Positions 18,194-27,307 of a stretch of DNA of 64,000 nt are shown here, piece after piece. The notes under the pieces were generated by a model, which made no database searches, was not told the origin of the DNA, and worked only from the letters and a program-made list of their open reading frames with translations. The number at the start of each line of letters is the position of its first letter. The stretch's first letter is position 1. The position numbers and the translations under genes are program-made. Source of the stretch: Prevotella scopos JCM 17725 (GTDB lineage: Bacteria > Bacteroidota > Bacteroidia > Bacteroidales > Bacteroidaceae); the NCBI RefSeq assembly GCF_018127785.1, contig NZ_CP072389.1:310001-374000 (forward strand), in the 5' to 3' direction.

Positions 18194-18777
18194 TTTCTTT
18201 TTGAATTAAATGTTTTAAGTTGTCAGACACATGAATGTCTTGTTTTGATATTGTTTTTAATAACCTTGATACAAAGTTATGCTTTATGTTTTTCCTACGC
18301 TTATCTTTTTTCTATCTGCTGATGAAATAGTACTCAGGCTGTATGAAACCCCGAGTTGTTAATTCATAATTCAAAACTCATAATTATGATTACTGATGTA
18401 GCTTAAGGGTTAAACGCAAATCAAAAAGTTAACTGCAAATTATGCGAATGACACGAATTATTTAGCAAAAATTTTAGCGTAATTAGAGAAATTCGTAGTC
18501 GGTAATTGTTCAAAGTTAATAGTACAAATCATAAAGTTCAATGTTCAATATTCAAAGTTCAAAGGATAAAATTGTAGATGTGAAGTTCTTATTACAAAAG
18601 AGAGTGGCTTGATGAAGTTTATAATCTCTTGTTGGGATGTAAATCGTAATTTTGTTTTTGTAATCTATTAGATACTACTGTGGATATATGGTTTGTTTCT
18701 TCTATTAGTCATTATATAAAAAAAGCCGTTACTTCATAAGGAAGCAACGGCTTTTGTATATTTGAGAAATAAATCTC
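18194..18777. other. Intergenic stretch with simple direct repeats
   Basis: No credible gene. The stretch 18515-18565 is built from variants of GTTCAAAGTT/AAGTTCAATG, a low-complexity direct repeat. The pgk terminator lies at its right end. Confidence 0.5.
18719..18755 (-). terminator. Terminator after pgk
   Basis: AAAAGCCGTTaCTTC and GGAAGcAACGGCTTTT form a strong stem with A/T tracts on both sides, 23 bp after the pgk stop on the minus strand. Confidence 0.85.
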
Positions 18778-20028
18778 TTACTTCTGGATAGCAGCTACAC
18801 CTGGGAGTACTTTACCCTCGATAGCCTCGAGCATAGCACCACCACCAGTAGATACGTAAGATACCTTGTCTGCAAGACCGAATTTGTTAACAGCAGCAAC
18901 AGAGTCACCACCACCAACGAGTGAGTATGCACCATTCTCCTGAGTAGCCTGTGCAACAGCCTTGGCAATCTCGCCAGTACCCTTAGCAAAGTTCTCCAAC
19001 TCGAATACGCCTACAGGACCGTTCCAAAGGATAGTCTTAGAAGCGAGGATAATCTTCTTCCAAGCATCGATGCTCTCCTCAGATGCGTCCATACCTTCCC
19101 ACTCATCAGGAATCTGGTCGATTGGGAATACTTTACGCTCAGTGTCGTTAGAGAACTCCTTACCACAAACAGTAGCAACAGAGAGTGAAAGGTTAACACC
19201 CTTCTCCTTAGCTGCAGCGATTACGTTCAAAGCCTCTGGCATCAAGTCGTCCTCGTGGAGTGACTTACCAATCTTACCACCCTGTGCCTTGATGAAGGTA
19301 TAACCCATACCACCACCGATGATGAGGTTGTCAACCTTGTCGAGAAGGTTCTTAATAACACCGAGTTTAGAGCTAACCTTTGAACCGCCAATGATAGCTG
19401 TGAAAGGATGCTGAGCATTCTTCAATACGTTTTCAATAGCTGTAACCTCTTTCTCCATGAGGTAACCCAACATCTTGTGGTCAGCATCGAAGTAATCAGC
19501 GATAACTGCTGTTGAAGCGTGCTTACGATGAGCTGTACCGAAGGCATCGTTTACATATACATCAGCGTATGAAGCGAGCTTCTTAGCGAAGTCCTTCTGA
19601 CGATCCTTCATCTCAGCCTTTGCAGCGTCGAACTCTGGAGTACCCTTCTCAACACCTACTGGCTTGCCTTCCTCCTCTGGATAGTAACGGAGGTTCTCAA
19701 GCAAGAGAGTCTCGCCTGGCTTCAATGCTGCAGCCTCAGCCTCAGCATGGCCAGCGTCTTTAGCGAACTTAACCTCAACACCGAGAGCATCGCTAACGTT
19801 CTTAACAATCTGACTCAATGAAAGCTCTGGCTTCACCTTTCCCTTTGGCTTACCCATGTGGCTCATCATGATGAGAGCACCACCGTCAGACAAAATCTTC
19901 TTCAGTGTTGGTAAAGCACCACGGATACGTGTATCGTCAGTAACATGACCCTTCTCATCCAAAGGCACATTGAAGTCTACGCGGACGATAGCCTTATGTC
20001 CTGCGAAGTTAAAATCGTTAATTTTCAT
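18778..20028 (-). CDS. pgk: Phosphoglycerate kinase
   Basis: A 416-residue cytoplasmic glycolytic enzyme that makes ATP from 1,3-bisphosphoglycerate and ADP. Signatures include [20 protein letters not shown] at the N-terminus, the [11 protein letters not shown] region, [14 protein letters not shown] and the C-terminal nucleotide loop [13 protein letters not shown]. Length is standard. A minus-strand box TATTTTTG (20069-20076) lies 40 nt upstream. It is divergent from queC and has its own terminator. Confidence 0.97.
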   Translation of the reverse strand: MKINDFNFAGHKAIVRVDFNVPLDEKGHVTDDTRIRGALPTLKKILSDGGALIMMSHMGKPKGKVKPELSLSQIVKNVSDALGVEVKFAKDAGHAEAEAAALKPGETLLLENLRYYPEEEGKPVGVEKGTPEFDAAKAEMKDRQKDFAKKLASYADVYVNDAFGTAHRKHASTAVIADYFDADHKMLGYLMEKEVTAIENVLKNAQHPFTAIIGGSKVSSKLGVIKNLLDKVDNLIIGGGMGYTFIKAQGGKIGKSLHEDDLMPEALNVIAAAKEKGVNLSLSVATVCGKEFSNDTERKVFPIDQIPDEWEGMDASEESIDAWKKIILASKTILWNGPVGVFELENFAKGTGEIAKAVAQATQENGAYSLVGGGDSVAAVNKFGLADKVSYVSTGGGAMLEAIEGKVLPGVAAIQK

Positions 20029-20119
20029 TTGTTTTTTATTATTTGTAATGTTATAATTTTCGTATCGGCAAAAATACTAATTTTTGATGGATTGGTGAAA
20101 TCAAACACTATCTTTTTTG

Positions 20120-20127
20120 TAAATTTG
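20120..20127 (+). promoter_or_regulatory. -7 box of queC
   Basis: TAAATTTG 18 nt upstream of ATG 20146. It excludes the long N-terminal extension that would otherwise start inside pgk. The upstream element is weak. Confidence 0.55.
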
Positions 20128-20145
20128 CAGAAAAATAAGATTGTA

Positions 20146-20802
20146 ATGAAAGATTCGGTTATTATTGTCAGTGGTGGACTAGATTCTATCACGTTATTGT
20201 ATGACAAGGCGGAGACAATCGCCTTGGCAATTTCTTTTGACTATGGTCAGAATCATGGGGCTAAGGAACTACCTTTTGCTCAGTACCATTGTGAGAAATT
20301 GGACATTCCTCATATAACGATTCCGTTGTCGTTTATGCACCAGTATTTTAAGAGTTCGTTGCTGGATGGGGCTGATGCTATCCCAGAGGGACATTATGAA
20401 GAAGAGAATATGAAATCAACGGTTGTGCCTTTCCGCAATGGCATCATGTTGGCGATTGCCACGGGTATTGCTGAGAGTCACGAATTGAAGCGAGTGTATA
20501 TCGCTAATCATGGTGGAGACCACACGATTTATCCTGACTGTCGCCCAGAGTTTATCCATGCAATGAATGGTGCTGCTGAGGCTGGCACGTTTGTAAACGT
20601 GCGTATAGAAGCTCCTTATACTAAAATAACAAAGGCTGAGATCGTGGCTCGTGGTGCGGCATTGGGTATTGATTATTCCAAGACATGGAGTTGCTATAAA
20701 GGTGCTGACGTACATTGTGGTAAGTGCGGAACGTGTGTGGAACGCAAGGAGGCTTTTGAGGAAGCTGGCGTGCAGGATCCAACGATCTATCACAAGGACT
20801 AA
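20146..20802 (+). CDS. queC: 7-cyano-7-deazaguanine synthase
   Basis: A 218-residue enzyme of queuosine biosynthesis that converts 7-carboxy-7-deazaguanine to preQ0 with ATP and ammonia. The PP-loop SGGLDSITLLYDK is at residues 9-21, the NHGGDHTIYPDCRPEF motif is present, and the C-terminal zinc site is complete (SCYKGADVHCGKCGTCVERK, four Cys). ATG 20146 lies directly behind a promoter box and gives the usual start MKDSVIIVSGG. It stands alone, without the other que genes nearby. Confidence 0.95.
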   Translation: MKDSVIIVSGGLDSITLLYDKAETIALAISFDYGQNHGAKELPFAQYHCEKLDIPHITIPLSFMHQYFKSSLLDGADAIPEGHYEEENMKSTVVPFRNGIMLAIATGIAESHELKRVYIANHGGDHTIYPDCRPEFIHAMNGAAEAGTFVNVRIEAPYTKITKAEIVARGAALGIDYSKTWSCYKGADVHCGKCGTCVERKEAFEEAGVQDPTIYHKD

Positions 20803-20837
20803 ATCGAGTGATGAAATCTTCATCCACAACTAAAAAC

Positions 20838-20873
20838 AAAACAGTCGGGTAGAGGTTTCTATCCGACTGTTTC
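20838..20873. terminator. Bidirectional terminator between queC and the flavoenzyme fusion
   Basis: AAACAGTCGG and CCGACTGTTT with inner TAGA/TCTA pairing form a stem that serves two convergent genes, with A and T tracts on either side. Confidence 0.8.
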
Positions 20874-20894
20874 GTTATTGATAAGTGATGAGAT

Positions 20895-23252
20895 TTAACC
20901 AATCAATTGTTCTGCCATATTCGCAGCAGCTCTTCTTCCGTCACCCATAGCGAGAATAACGGTTGCACCACCACGAACGATGTCACCACCGGCAAAGATT
21001 TCTGGCTGTGAACTCTGCATGCGATCGTTGACTACAATGGTATCTTTGCGACCTAACTCCAATCCCTTGATAGACTTTGGAACCAATGGGTTAGGCGATA
21101 CACCTACGGCAACGATAACCTGATCACAATCAACGGTTATGGTCTCACCTGTTAACTCTGGACGACAGCGTCCACTTGCGTCTGGTTCTCCAAGTTTCAT
21201 TACGTCTAAGACGGCAGCACAAACACGTCCCTTCTCATCGGCCTTATACTCTTTTGGATTATGGAGGGTAAGGAACTTAATACCTTCTTCCTTAGCATGT
21301 TTCACCTCTTCAAGACGTGCTGGCATCTCAGCTTCTGAACGACGATAGACGAGGGTTACGTCGCCACCTAATCGTTTTGCTGTACGGCAAGAGTCCATAG
21401 CGGTGTTACCACCACCAATCACCAACACCTTCTTACCCATGATGATAGGTGTATCGGTCTCTGGGTTGGCAGCATCCATGAGGTTGACACGTGTCAGATA
21501 CTCATTACTTGAAAGGATGTTGATGGCGTTCTCACCAGGAATACCCATGAAGTTAGGCAATCCGGCACCTGAACCAACGAAGACGCCCTTGAAACCTTTA
21601 TCCTCCAACTCTTCTATGCTAATGGTCTTACCGACGATAGTATCTGTCTGGAAGTGTACACCAATGCGACGAAGATTATCTATCTCGACATCGACAATCT
21701 TGTTTGGCAGACGGAACTCAGGGATACCATATTTCAATACACCACCAATCTCATGCAACGCCTCGAAGACATAAACCTCAAATCCACGCTTGGCCATGTC
21801 GCCTGCAAAGCTTAGTCCAGCAGGGCCGGAGCCAATAACAGCAACCTTGATACCATTTGATGGTGCTACTTCTGGCAATGCCATGTGCCCGCTCTCACGT
21901 TCGTAATCGGCTGCGAAACGCTCCAGATAACCGATGGCAACGGCTGGAGACTTCATCTTCAGATGGATACAACGGCTCTCACATTGCTTTTCTTGTGGAC
22001 AAACACGACCACATACGGCTGGCAGGGCAGATGTCTCCTTGAGTATCTTGGCAGCCTCGAAGAAGTTGCCACGCTCAATATTCTTAATGAAATCAGGGAT
22101 GTGAATGTTTACAGGACAACCCTCAACGCACGATGGTTTCGGACAGTCAAGACAGCGTTTCGCTTCTTGCATAGCCATTTCAGGTGTCAGACCAATATTT
22201 ACTTCCTCTAAACGAGTCTTCGCACGATAGGCTGGGGCAAGCTCTGGCATCTTTACACGCTCGATTGCTGTGCGCTCCTTTGGCTTGAGGGCCTTGCGCA
22301 AAACAGCACGCCAATCGTCGTCCGCCATCTCTTCTGAAAGGTGGGTTGTATGGGCAGCAGCATTTTCTTTCTGACAACTTTCTGTAGCTTTTTCGGCTTC
22401 GCAAGCTGTTCCTGCCTTGTTTTCCGCTTGGCACTCCCCTCCTTTGGAGGGGCTGGGGGAGGTCTCAATCTCCTTAAATGTTCCCATTCGCTTGAACATC
22501 TCATCCCAGTCAACGAGGTCGCCATCAAATTCTGGACCATCAATGCAGACAAAGCGAGTCTTACCACCAATCGTCAGGCGGCAAGCACCACACATACCAG
22601 TTCCATCTACCATAATGGTGTTGAGAGATACGTCGTTAGGAATACCGTACTTCTTCGCCAAAAGTGAGGTGAACTTCATCATGATAGGAGGACCAATCGC
22701 CAATACCTTGTCAACGTGTTCACGCTGTATCACCTTTTCTACGCCCACAGTGACAACGCCCTTCTCTCCGTAAGAGCCATCATCGGTCATGATGATAACC
22801 TCATCAGAGTATTTCTTTACGTCATCTACCATGATAACCAATTCCTTGGTGCGACCAGCAAGAACAGAGATAACTCTGTTGCCTGCTTTCTTCAAGGCTG
22901 TGAGGATAGGGAGGATGGCGGCAATACCGATACCACCACCAGCACAGATAATCGTACCATAGTTCTCAATGTGGGATGGGGTACCAAGTGGGCCGACGAT
23001 ATCGACAATCTCGTCGCCTTCATTCAACTGGCAAAGCTTTGTTGATGAGCGTCCTACCTCTTGAATAACCATGGTGAGCGTACCCTTTACTGGGTCGGAC
23101 TTAGCAATGGTGTAAGGTACACGTTCGCTGTGGTTGTCAACACGCACGATGATAAAGTTACCAGGGCGGCAGCTTCGTGCAATGAGTGGTGCTTCTACTT
23201 CTATGCAGAATACCTTCTCGGAAAACTGTTGTTTACGGATAATCTTGTTCAT
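20895..23252 (-). CDS. DHODH electron-transfer subunit / NADPH glutamate synthase fusion (NfnAB-like)
   Basis: A 785-residue fusion well known in Bacteroidales. Residues 1-260 form a PyrK/NfnA-like FAD and NAD reductase with a 2Fe-2S site near GMCGACRLTIGGKTRFVCIDGPEFDG. Residues 330-785 form a GltD/NfnB-like NADPH oxidoreductase: two 4Fe-4S Cys clusters (CLDCPKPSCVEGCP and CGRVCPQEKQCESRC), a FAD loop AVIGSGPAGLSFAG and an NADPH loop VIGGGNTAMDS. It could bifurcate electrons between ferredoxin, NADH and NADP, or feed dihydroorotate oxidation; which one is not visible. The linker (about 262-320) is Ala/Glu/Lys-rich and contains the peptide SPSPSKGGE, encoded by a G/C palindrome typical of dispersed intergenic repeats. 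Confidence 0.9.
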   Translation of the reverse strand: MNKIIRKQQFSEKVFCIEVEAPLIARSCRPGNFIIVRVDNHSERVPYTIAKSDPVKGTLTMVIQEVGRSSTKLCQLNEGDEIVDIVGPLGTPSHIENYGTIICAGGGIGIAAILPILTALKKAGNRVISVLAGRTKELVIMVDDVKKYSDEVIIMTDDGSYGEKGVVTVGVEKVIQREHVDKVLAIGPPIMMKFTSLLAKKYGIPNDVSLNTIMVDGTGMCGACRLTIGGKTRFVCIDGPEFDGDLVDWDEMFKRMGTFKEIETSPSPSKGGECQAENKAGTACEAEKATESCQKENAAAHTTHLSEEMADDDWRAVLRKALKPKERTAIERVKMPELAPAYRAKTRLEEVNIGLTPEMAMQEAKRCLDCPKPSCVEGCPVNIHIPDFIKNIERGNFFEAAKILKETSALPAVCGRVCPQEKQCESRCIHLKMKSPAVAIGYLERFAADYERESGHMALPEVAPSNGIKVAVIGSGPAGLSFAGDMAKRGFEVYVFEALHEIGGVLKYGIPEFRLPNKIVDVEIDNLRRIGVHFQTDTIVGKTISIEELEDKGFKGVFVGSGAGLPNFMGIPGENAINILSSNEYLTRVNLMDAANPETDTPIIMGKKVLVIGGGNTAMDSCRTAKRLGGDVTLVYRRSEAEMPARLEEVKHAKEEGIKFLTLHNPKEYKADEKGRVCAAVLDVMKLGEPDASGRCRPELTGETITVDCDQVIVAVGVSPNPLVPKSIKGLELGRKDTIVVNDRMQSSQPEIFAGGDIVRGGATVILAMGDGRRAAANMAEQLIG
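22434..22463. repeat. G/C-rich palindromic repeat inside a coding linker
   Basis: CCCCTCCTTTGGAGGGG is a perfect palindrome followed by CTGGGGGAGG. The related sequence CCCCTCCTTctTAAAGGGAGGGG forms the serS terminator at 23391. Inside the fusion gene it is in frame and encodes SPSPSKGGE. Confidence 0.6.
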
Positions 23253-23390
23253 GGAGTGGTAATAGATATTAAAAAGTTCTCACCTTTTATCACCTTTATA
23301 CAATGGATGGTATTCAATGTAATGAGGGCTAAACTGATAGTTTAAGGTAAGTAACTTTTGTTATTTTTATTTGTTGTTCGCAGTAATAAT

Positions 23391-23415
23391 GCCCCTCCTT
23401 CTTAAAGGGAGGGGC
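23391..23415 (-). terminator. Terminator after serS
   Basis: GCCCCTCC and GGAGGGGC pair around a short loop just after the serS stop on the minus strand; A/T-rich sequence follows. Confidence 0.65.
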
Positions 23416-23423
23416 TGTATATT

Positions 23424-24713
23424 TTAGTTCATCTTGTCGTCGAGCATCTCGAAACCACAATAAGGAACGAGTACCTTTGGTACACGAATACCCTCTGGGG
23501 TCTGGTTGTTCTCGATGATAGCTGCAACGATACGTGGCAAGGCAAGTGCTGAGCCATTCAGGGTGTGGCAGAGCTCAATCTTCTTGTCATCTGCATGACG
23601 GAAGCGGCAGTGCAGACGATTTGCCTGATAGCTTTCGAAGTTTGATACGCTTGATACCTCCAACCAACGCTCCTGAGCTGCACTCCACACCTCAAAGTCG
23701 TAACAGATGGCTGATGTGAAACTCATATCGCCACCACACAGACGGAGGATGTGGTAAGGAAGTTCTAATTTCTTCAACAAGCCTTCTACGTGCTCGAGCA
23801 TCTCGTCTAATGACTCGTAAGAATGTTCTGGTTTGTCAATACGTACAATCTCAACCTTGTCAAACTGGTGCAAACGGTTCAAGCCGCGTACGTCTTTACC
23901 ATAGCTGCCCGCTTCACGACGGAAACAAGCTGAATAAGCACAACGTTTGATTGGCAGGTCTTGCTCGTTCAGAATCTCATCACGGAAGATATTGGTTACA
24001 GGAACCTCAGCTGTTGGAATGAGGTAGAGGTCATCAAGGTTGGCGTGATACATCTGTCCCTCCTTGTCTGGCAGCTGACCCGTTGCCAAACCAGAGTCCT
24101 GATTTACTACCAATGGTGGCTGTACCTCTAAGTATCCACTCTTACGAGCTTCGTCAAGGAAGAAAGCCTCTAAGGCACGCTGGAAGCGAGCCATCTTACC
24201 GATATAGAGTGGGAAGCCAGCACCAGTAATCTTCACACCAAGGTCGAAATCTACTAAGTTGAACTTCTTCAGCAAGTCCCAGTGGCACAAGGCGTCAGCA
24301 GGAAGGTTAGGTATCTCACCACCTTCTTTTACAACGACATTGTCAGAAGCATCCTTACCTTCTGGTACCTGTTCGTTAGGGATATTTGGAATAGTCAGCA
24401 ACACGTCTGTCATGTCCTTCTGTGCTATATCCATTATCTCTTGGAGAGCCTTGTCAGAAGACTTTAAGAGTGCTACCTCTTCCTTTATCTTGTTAGCTTC
24501 GTCTTTCTTTCCTTCTTTCATCAGTCCGCCAATCTGCTTCGAGAGCTGATTCTGCTGCTGCTTGTTTGTGTCAAGCTTCTGCTGAGTCTCACGACGCAGA
24601 CGGTCATATTCCAATACTTTCTCTACTGCTTCACGTGCACCATTGAAGTATTTCTTCTCCAATCCTTTGATGACGCGTTCAGTTTCTTCACTGATGAGCT
24701 TTAATGTAAGCAT
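23424..24713 (-). CDS. serS: Serine--tRNA ligase
   Basis: A 429-residue class II aminoacyl-tRNA synthetase. Residues 30-110 form the N-terminal coiled-coil arm that holds the long variable arm of tRNA-Ser. The class II motifs follow: FLDEARKSGYLEVQPPLVV (motif 1 region), CFRREAGSYGKDVRGLNRLHQFDKVE (motif 2) and LNGSALALPRIVAAIIENNQ (motif 3). The TAEVPVTN serine-binding segment is present. Length is standard. Its own promoter is visible upstream. Confidence 0.97.
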   Translation of the reverse strand: MLTLKLISEETERVIKGLEKKYFNGAREAVEKVLEYDRLRRETQQKLDTNKQQQNQLSKQIGGLMKEGKKDEANKIKEEVALLKSSDKALQEIMDIAQKDMTDVLLTIPNIPNEQVPEGKDASDNVVVKEGGEIPNLPADALCHWDLLKKFNLVDFDLGVKITGAGFPLYIGKMARFQRALEAFFLDEARKSGYLEVQPPLVVNQDSGLATGQLPDKEGQMYHANLDDLYLIPTAEVPVTNIFRDEILNEQDLPIKRCAYSACFRREAGSYGKDVRGLNRLHQFDKVEIVRIDKPEHSYESLDEMLEHVEGLLKKLELPYHILRLCGGDMSFTSAICYDFEVWSAAQERWLEVSSVSNFESYQANRLHCRFRHADDKKIELCHTLNGSALALPRIVAAIIENNQTPEGIRVPKVLVPYCGFEMLDDKMN

Positions 24714-24749
24714 AACGTTCTAATCTTTATTTTAATTTGTTTCTGAGAG

Positions 24750-24780
24750 CAAAGTTACGAAAAAACTTCTATAAGTCAAA
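24750..24780 (-). promoter_or_regulatory. Promoter of serS
   Basis: On the minus strand TTTG (24777-24780) and TAACTTTG (24750-24757) are exactly 19 nt apart, about 37 nt before the serS ATG. Confidence 0.8.
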
Positions 24781-24789
24781 AACATTTAT

Positions 24790-25191
24790 ATTACTTATTT
24801 TGTTATTTACTTGTAGGAATGGAGGGGGTAGTTGGTTCTGTTTATGAAAGAAGTATTTACGAAAAATAATGCCATTATAAATGCTTTGCGTGTTTATAAT
24901 TTTGCTATTTCCCAAATATGGAGTGATAAAGTCTACTGAGTTAGAAGAAGATTTATGGTGATTTTTATGATAGTAATGTTGTTTTTAATTTACTGTCACT
25001 TTTAACATATCTAACAAATCTCCTGTTAATCAAGTGTTTGTATGCGTGTGTAGGCTGAAAGGAGTGACAGGAAATTTAACTTGAGAAAATAGCTTGCTAT
25101 AATCTTAGTTAAGTCAGGAGAACTTATGATATATGTGAACTCTGTTATTTCTTAATATCGGGGGAATCTTTGTTATAGTACTATTAGATTA
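24790..25191. other. AT-rich region left of CRISPR array 1
   Basis: About 400 bp without a credible gene. It lies beyond the degenerate, trailer end of array 1 and is expected to receive the end of the array transcript. No clear terminator is seen. Confidence 0.5.
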
Positions 25192-27104
25192 CACTTAATC
25201 CTTGTTTTAATGGAAGATACTCTCAGAGTTAGGTGTTGAATTTGCTTTGAATTGATTTAGGTTTTTGTCTTAATCCTTGTTTTAATGGAAGATACTCTCA
25301 GAGAGACCATTAAGAGTAGTGCGTTGGTGAGAGTACTCTCAGTCTTAATCCTTGTTTTAATGGAAGATACTCTCAGAGCGAGTAAAGAACGCAGGATACA
25401 CAAACGTATTGCAATGTCTTAATCCTTGTTTTAATGGAAGATACTCTCAGAGTCATTTGTACTGTATTTCATGTGCGTGGTCGTTCTGCACGTCTTAATC
25501 CTTGTTTTAATGGAAGATACTCTCAGAGAATGGTGAAAAACGTGAATGGGTTGAGGCTGTTACGTCTTAATCCTTGTTTTAATGGAAGATACTCTCAGAG
25601 AAGTTTTTAGTTATTGTTATTAATCCTCTTAGTCGGTCTTAATCCTTGTTTTAATGGAAGATACTCTCAGAGTTGTTGCTCAGTTTCGAGACAATGATGA
25701 TGCTGCGTCTTAATCCTTGTTTTAATGGAAGATACTCTCAGAGATACTAATCCTTTTAGTAGTTCTGATAATAAGGTTGGTCTTAATCCTTGTTTTAATG
25801 GAAGATACTCTCAGAGTCTTTGTTGACTGCGGGTAACAGTTTTAAGATTGGTCTTAATCCTTGTTTTAATGGAAGATACTCTCAGAGATCGGTAGTAACT
25901 ATTTAAGCCTTTCCTAATATGGTCTTAATCCTTGTTTTAATGGAAGATACTCTCAGAGTTGACCTAAACAAGCTATTAGTAATTGATAGATTGTCTTAAT
26001 CCTTGTTTTAATGGAAGATACTCTCAGAGACTTAAAAACATTCAATACAAAAGCAGAATATGATGTCTTAATCCTTGTTTTAATGGAAGATACTCTCAGA
26101 GACGTTAAGAACTTCGACAAGGCAGCCATCGCTCGGTCTTAATCCTTGTTTTAATGGAAGATACTCTCAGAGTGAACAATTTTTCAGTTACAGGTTACAT
26201 CTGCAAGTCTTAATCCTTGTTTTAATGGAAGATACTCTCAGAGTGGAATATCGAGGCTTTAAATGGTTATAAACCAGTCTTAATCCTTGTTTTAATGGAA
26301 GATACTCTCAGAGAGCTCCAGAAACCCGATAAATCCAATATATAACGTCTTAATCCTTGTTTTAATGGAAGATACTCTCAGAGAATTTGATTTTATCGAT
26401 TTAGCAGCACAGGGAGGCGTCTTAATCCTTGTTTTAATGGAAGATACTCTCAGAGAGGTCATTCTTTAAAAAGAGCAGAAAGATCTAAGATGTCTTAATC
26501 CTTGTTTTAATGGAAGATACTCTCAGAGAGCTACTTTGGCGGGTACTCCAAAAGTTAGTAAGGTCTTAATCCTTGTTTTAATGGAAGATACTCTCAGAGT
26601 GTATTGTACTTTTTGTGTGTAGTCGTTCTGCACTGTCTTAATCCTTGTTTTAATGGAAGATACTCTCAGAGTTCAATTTCGACACTTTGTGGTACAAAGA
26701 AAACGTCTTAATCCTTGTTTTAATGGAAGATACTCTCAGAGCTTTTGCAGTTAATCACATTCTTTCACGTCCTGAATCAGTCTTAATCCTTGTTTTAATG
26801 GAAGATACTCTCAGAGTCGATGATGGTAAAGTGCATAAAATCATGCACGGGCAAGTCTTAATCCTTGTTTTAATGGAAGATACTCTCAGAGAAGCTCCTA
26901 AAGATTACTATTCTACTCTTGCAGAGGTCTTAATCCTTGTTTTAATGGAAGATACTCTCAGAGGCATCAAAGAGGAAATTGAGAAGGGCAAGATAACATG
27001 TCTTAATCCTTGTTTTAATGGAAGATACTCTCAGAGTCTGTGCTACAAATTATGAAAAGAGTGTTGTGTCTTAATCCTTGTTTTAATGGAAGATACTCTC
27101 AGAG
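25192..27104 (-). CRISPR. CRISPR array 1, 27 repeats and 26 spacers
   Basis: The 37-bp repeat has plus-strand core CTTAATCCTTGTTTTAATGG, ending GATACTCTCAGAG; spacers are about 33-39 bp. The leftmost repeat (25192-25228) has a degenerate first part (CA in place of GT) and so marks the old end; the rightmost (27068-27104) adjoins a leader shared with array 2. Transcription is therefore on the minus strand, where the repeat ends in GGATTAAGAC. That gives the 8-nt crRNA tag ATTAAGAC, similar to type III tags. Many spacers read as uninterrupted protein fragments on the plus strand, so the crRNAs would be antisense to those messages. One spacer (26173-26206) overlaps a spacer of array 2 by 28 identical bases. 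Confidence 0.97.
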
Positions 27105-27240
27105 AGCAAAGACTTATGTTCCTTTGTATACGAGTATTTGGGGTATGTTCAAGCTTTTAGAAACGCTTTTATTAACATAAATTAACCCGCTTATTTGCGG
27201 GTGCAAAATTACAAATAATTTTCAAGATGTCAAAGATCAC
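27105..27240 (-). promoter_or_regulatory. Leader and promoter of CRISPR array 1
   Basis: On the minus strand TTTG (27231-27234) and TAATTTTG (27204-27211) are 19 nt apart, followed by a small CCCGC/GCGGG hairpin (27187-27200), then the segment TTAACATAAATTAA and, next to the first repeat, AGCAAAGACTTA. The last two and the GCAAA..TACAAATAA block recur in the leader of array 2. Confidence 0.8.
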
Positions 27241-27307
27241 TGCGTTAAATATTCTTTAAGAAATAGTACATTCTTTTTTGCTAAAAGAGTTTTGTTAGTT
27301 TTATCTC

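Noticed and set aside
18400..18560. Possible tRNA or structured RNA in the gap before pgk
   Set aside because: No cloverleaf or T-loop motif is visible; the stretch is simple direct repeat.
19945..20145. N-terminal extension of QueC
   Set aside because: It would start within pgk on the opposite strand and cross the queC promoter box.
26687..27055. Plus-strand open frame of 122 codons across CRISPR array 1
   Set aside because: It is made of repeat-encoded peptide (LILVLMEDTLR) four times; it is an artefact of the array.
25192..27104. Plus-strand transcription of array 1
   Set aside because: The degenerate repeat is on the left and the conserved leader with promoter on the right; the minus-strand repeat ends in the type III-like tag.
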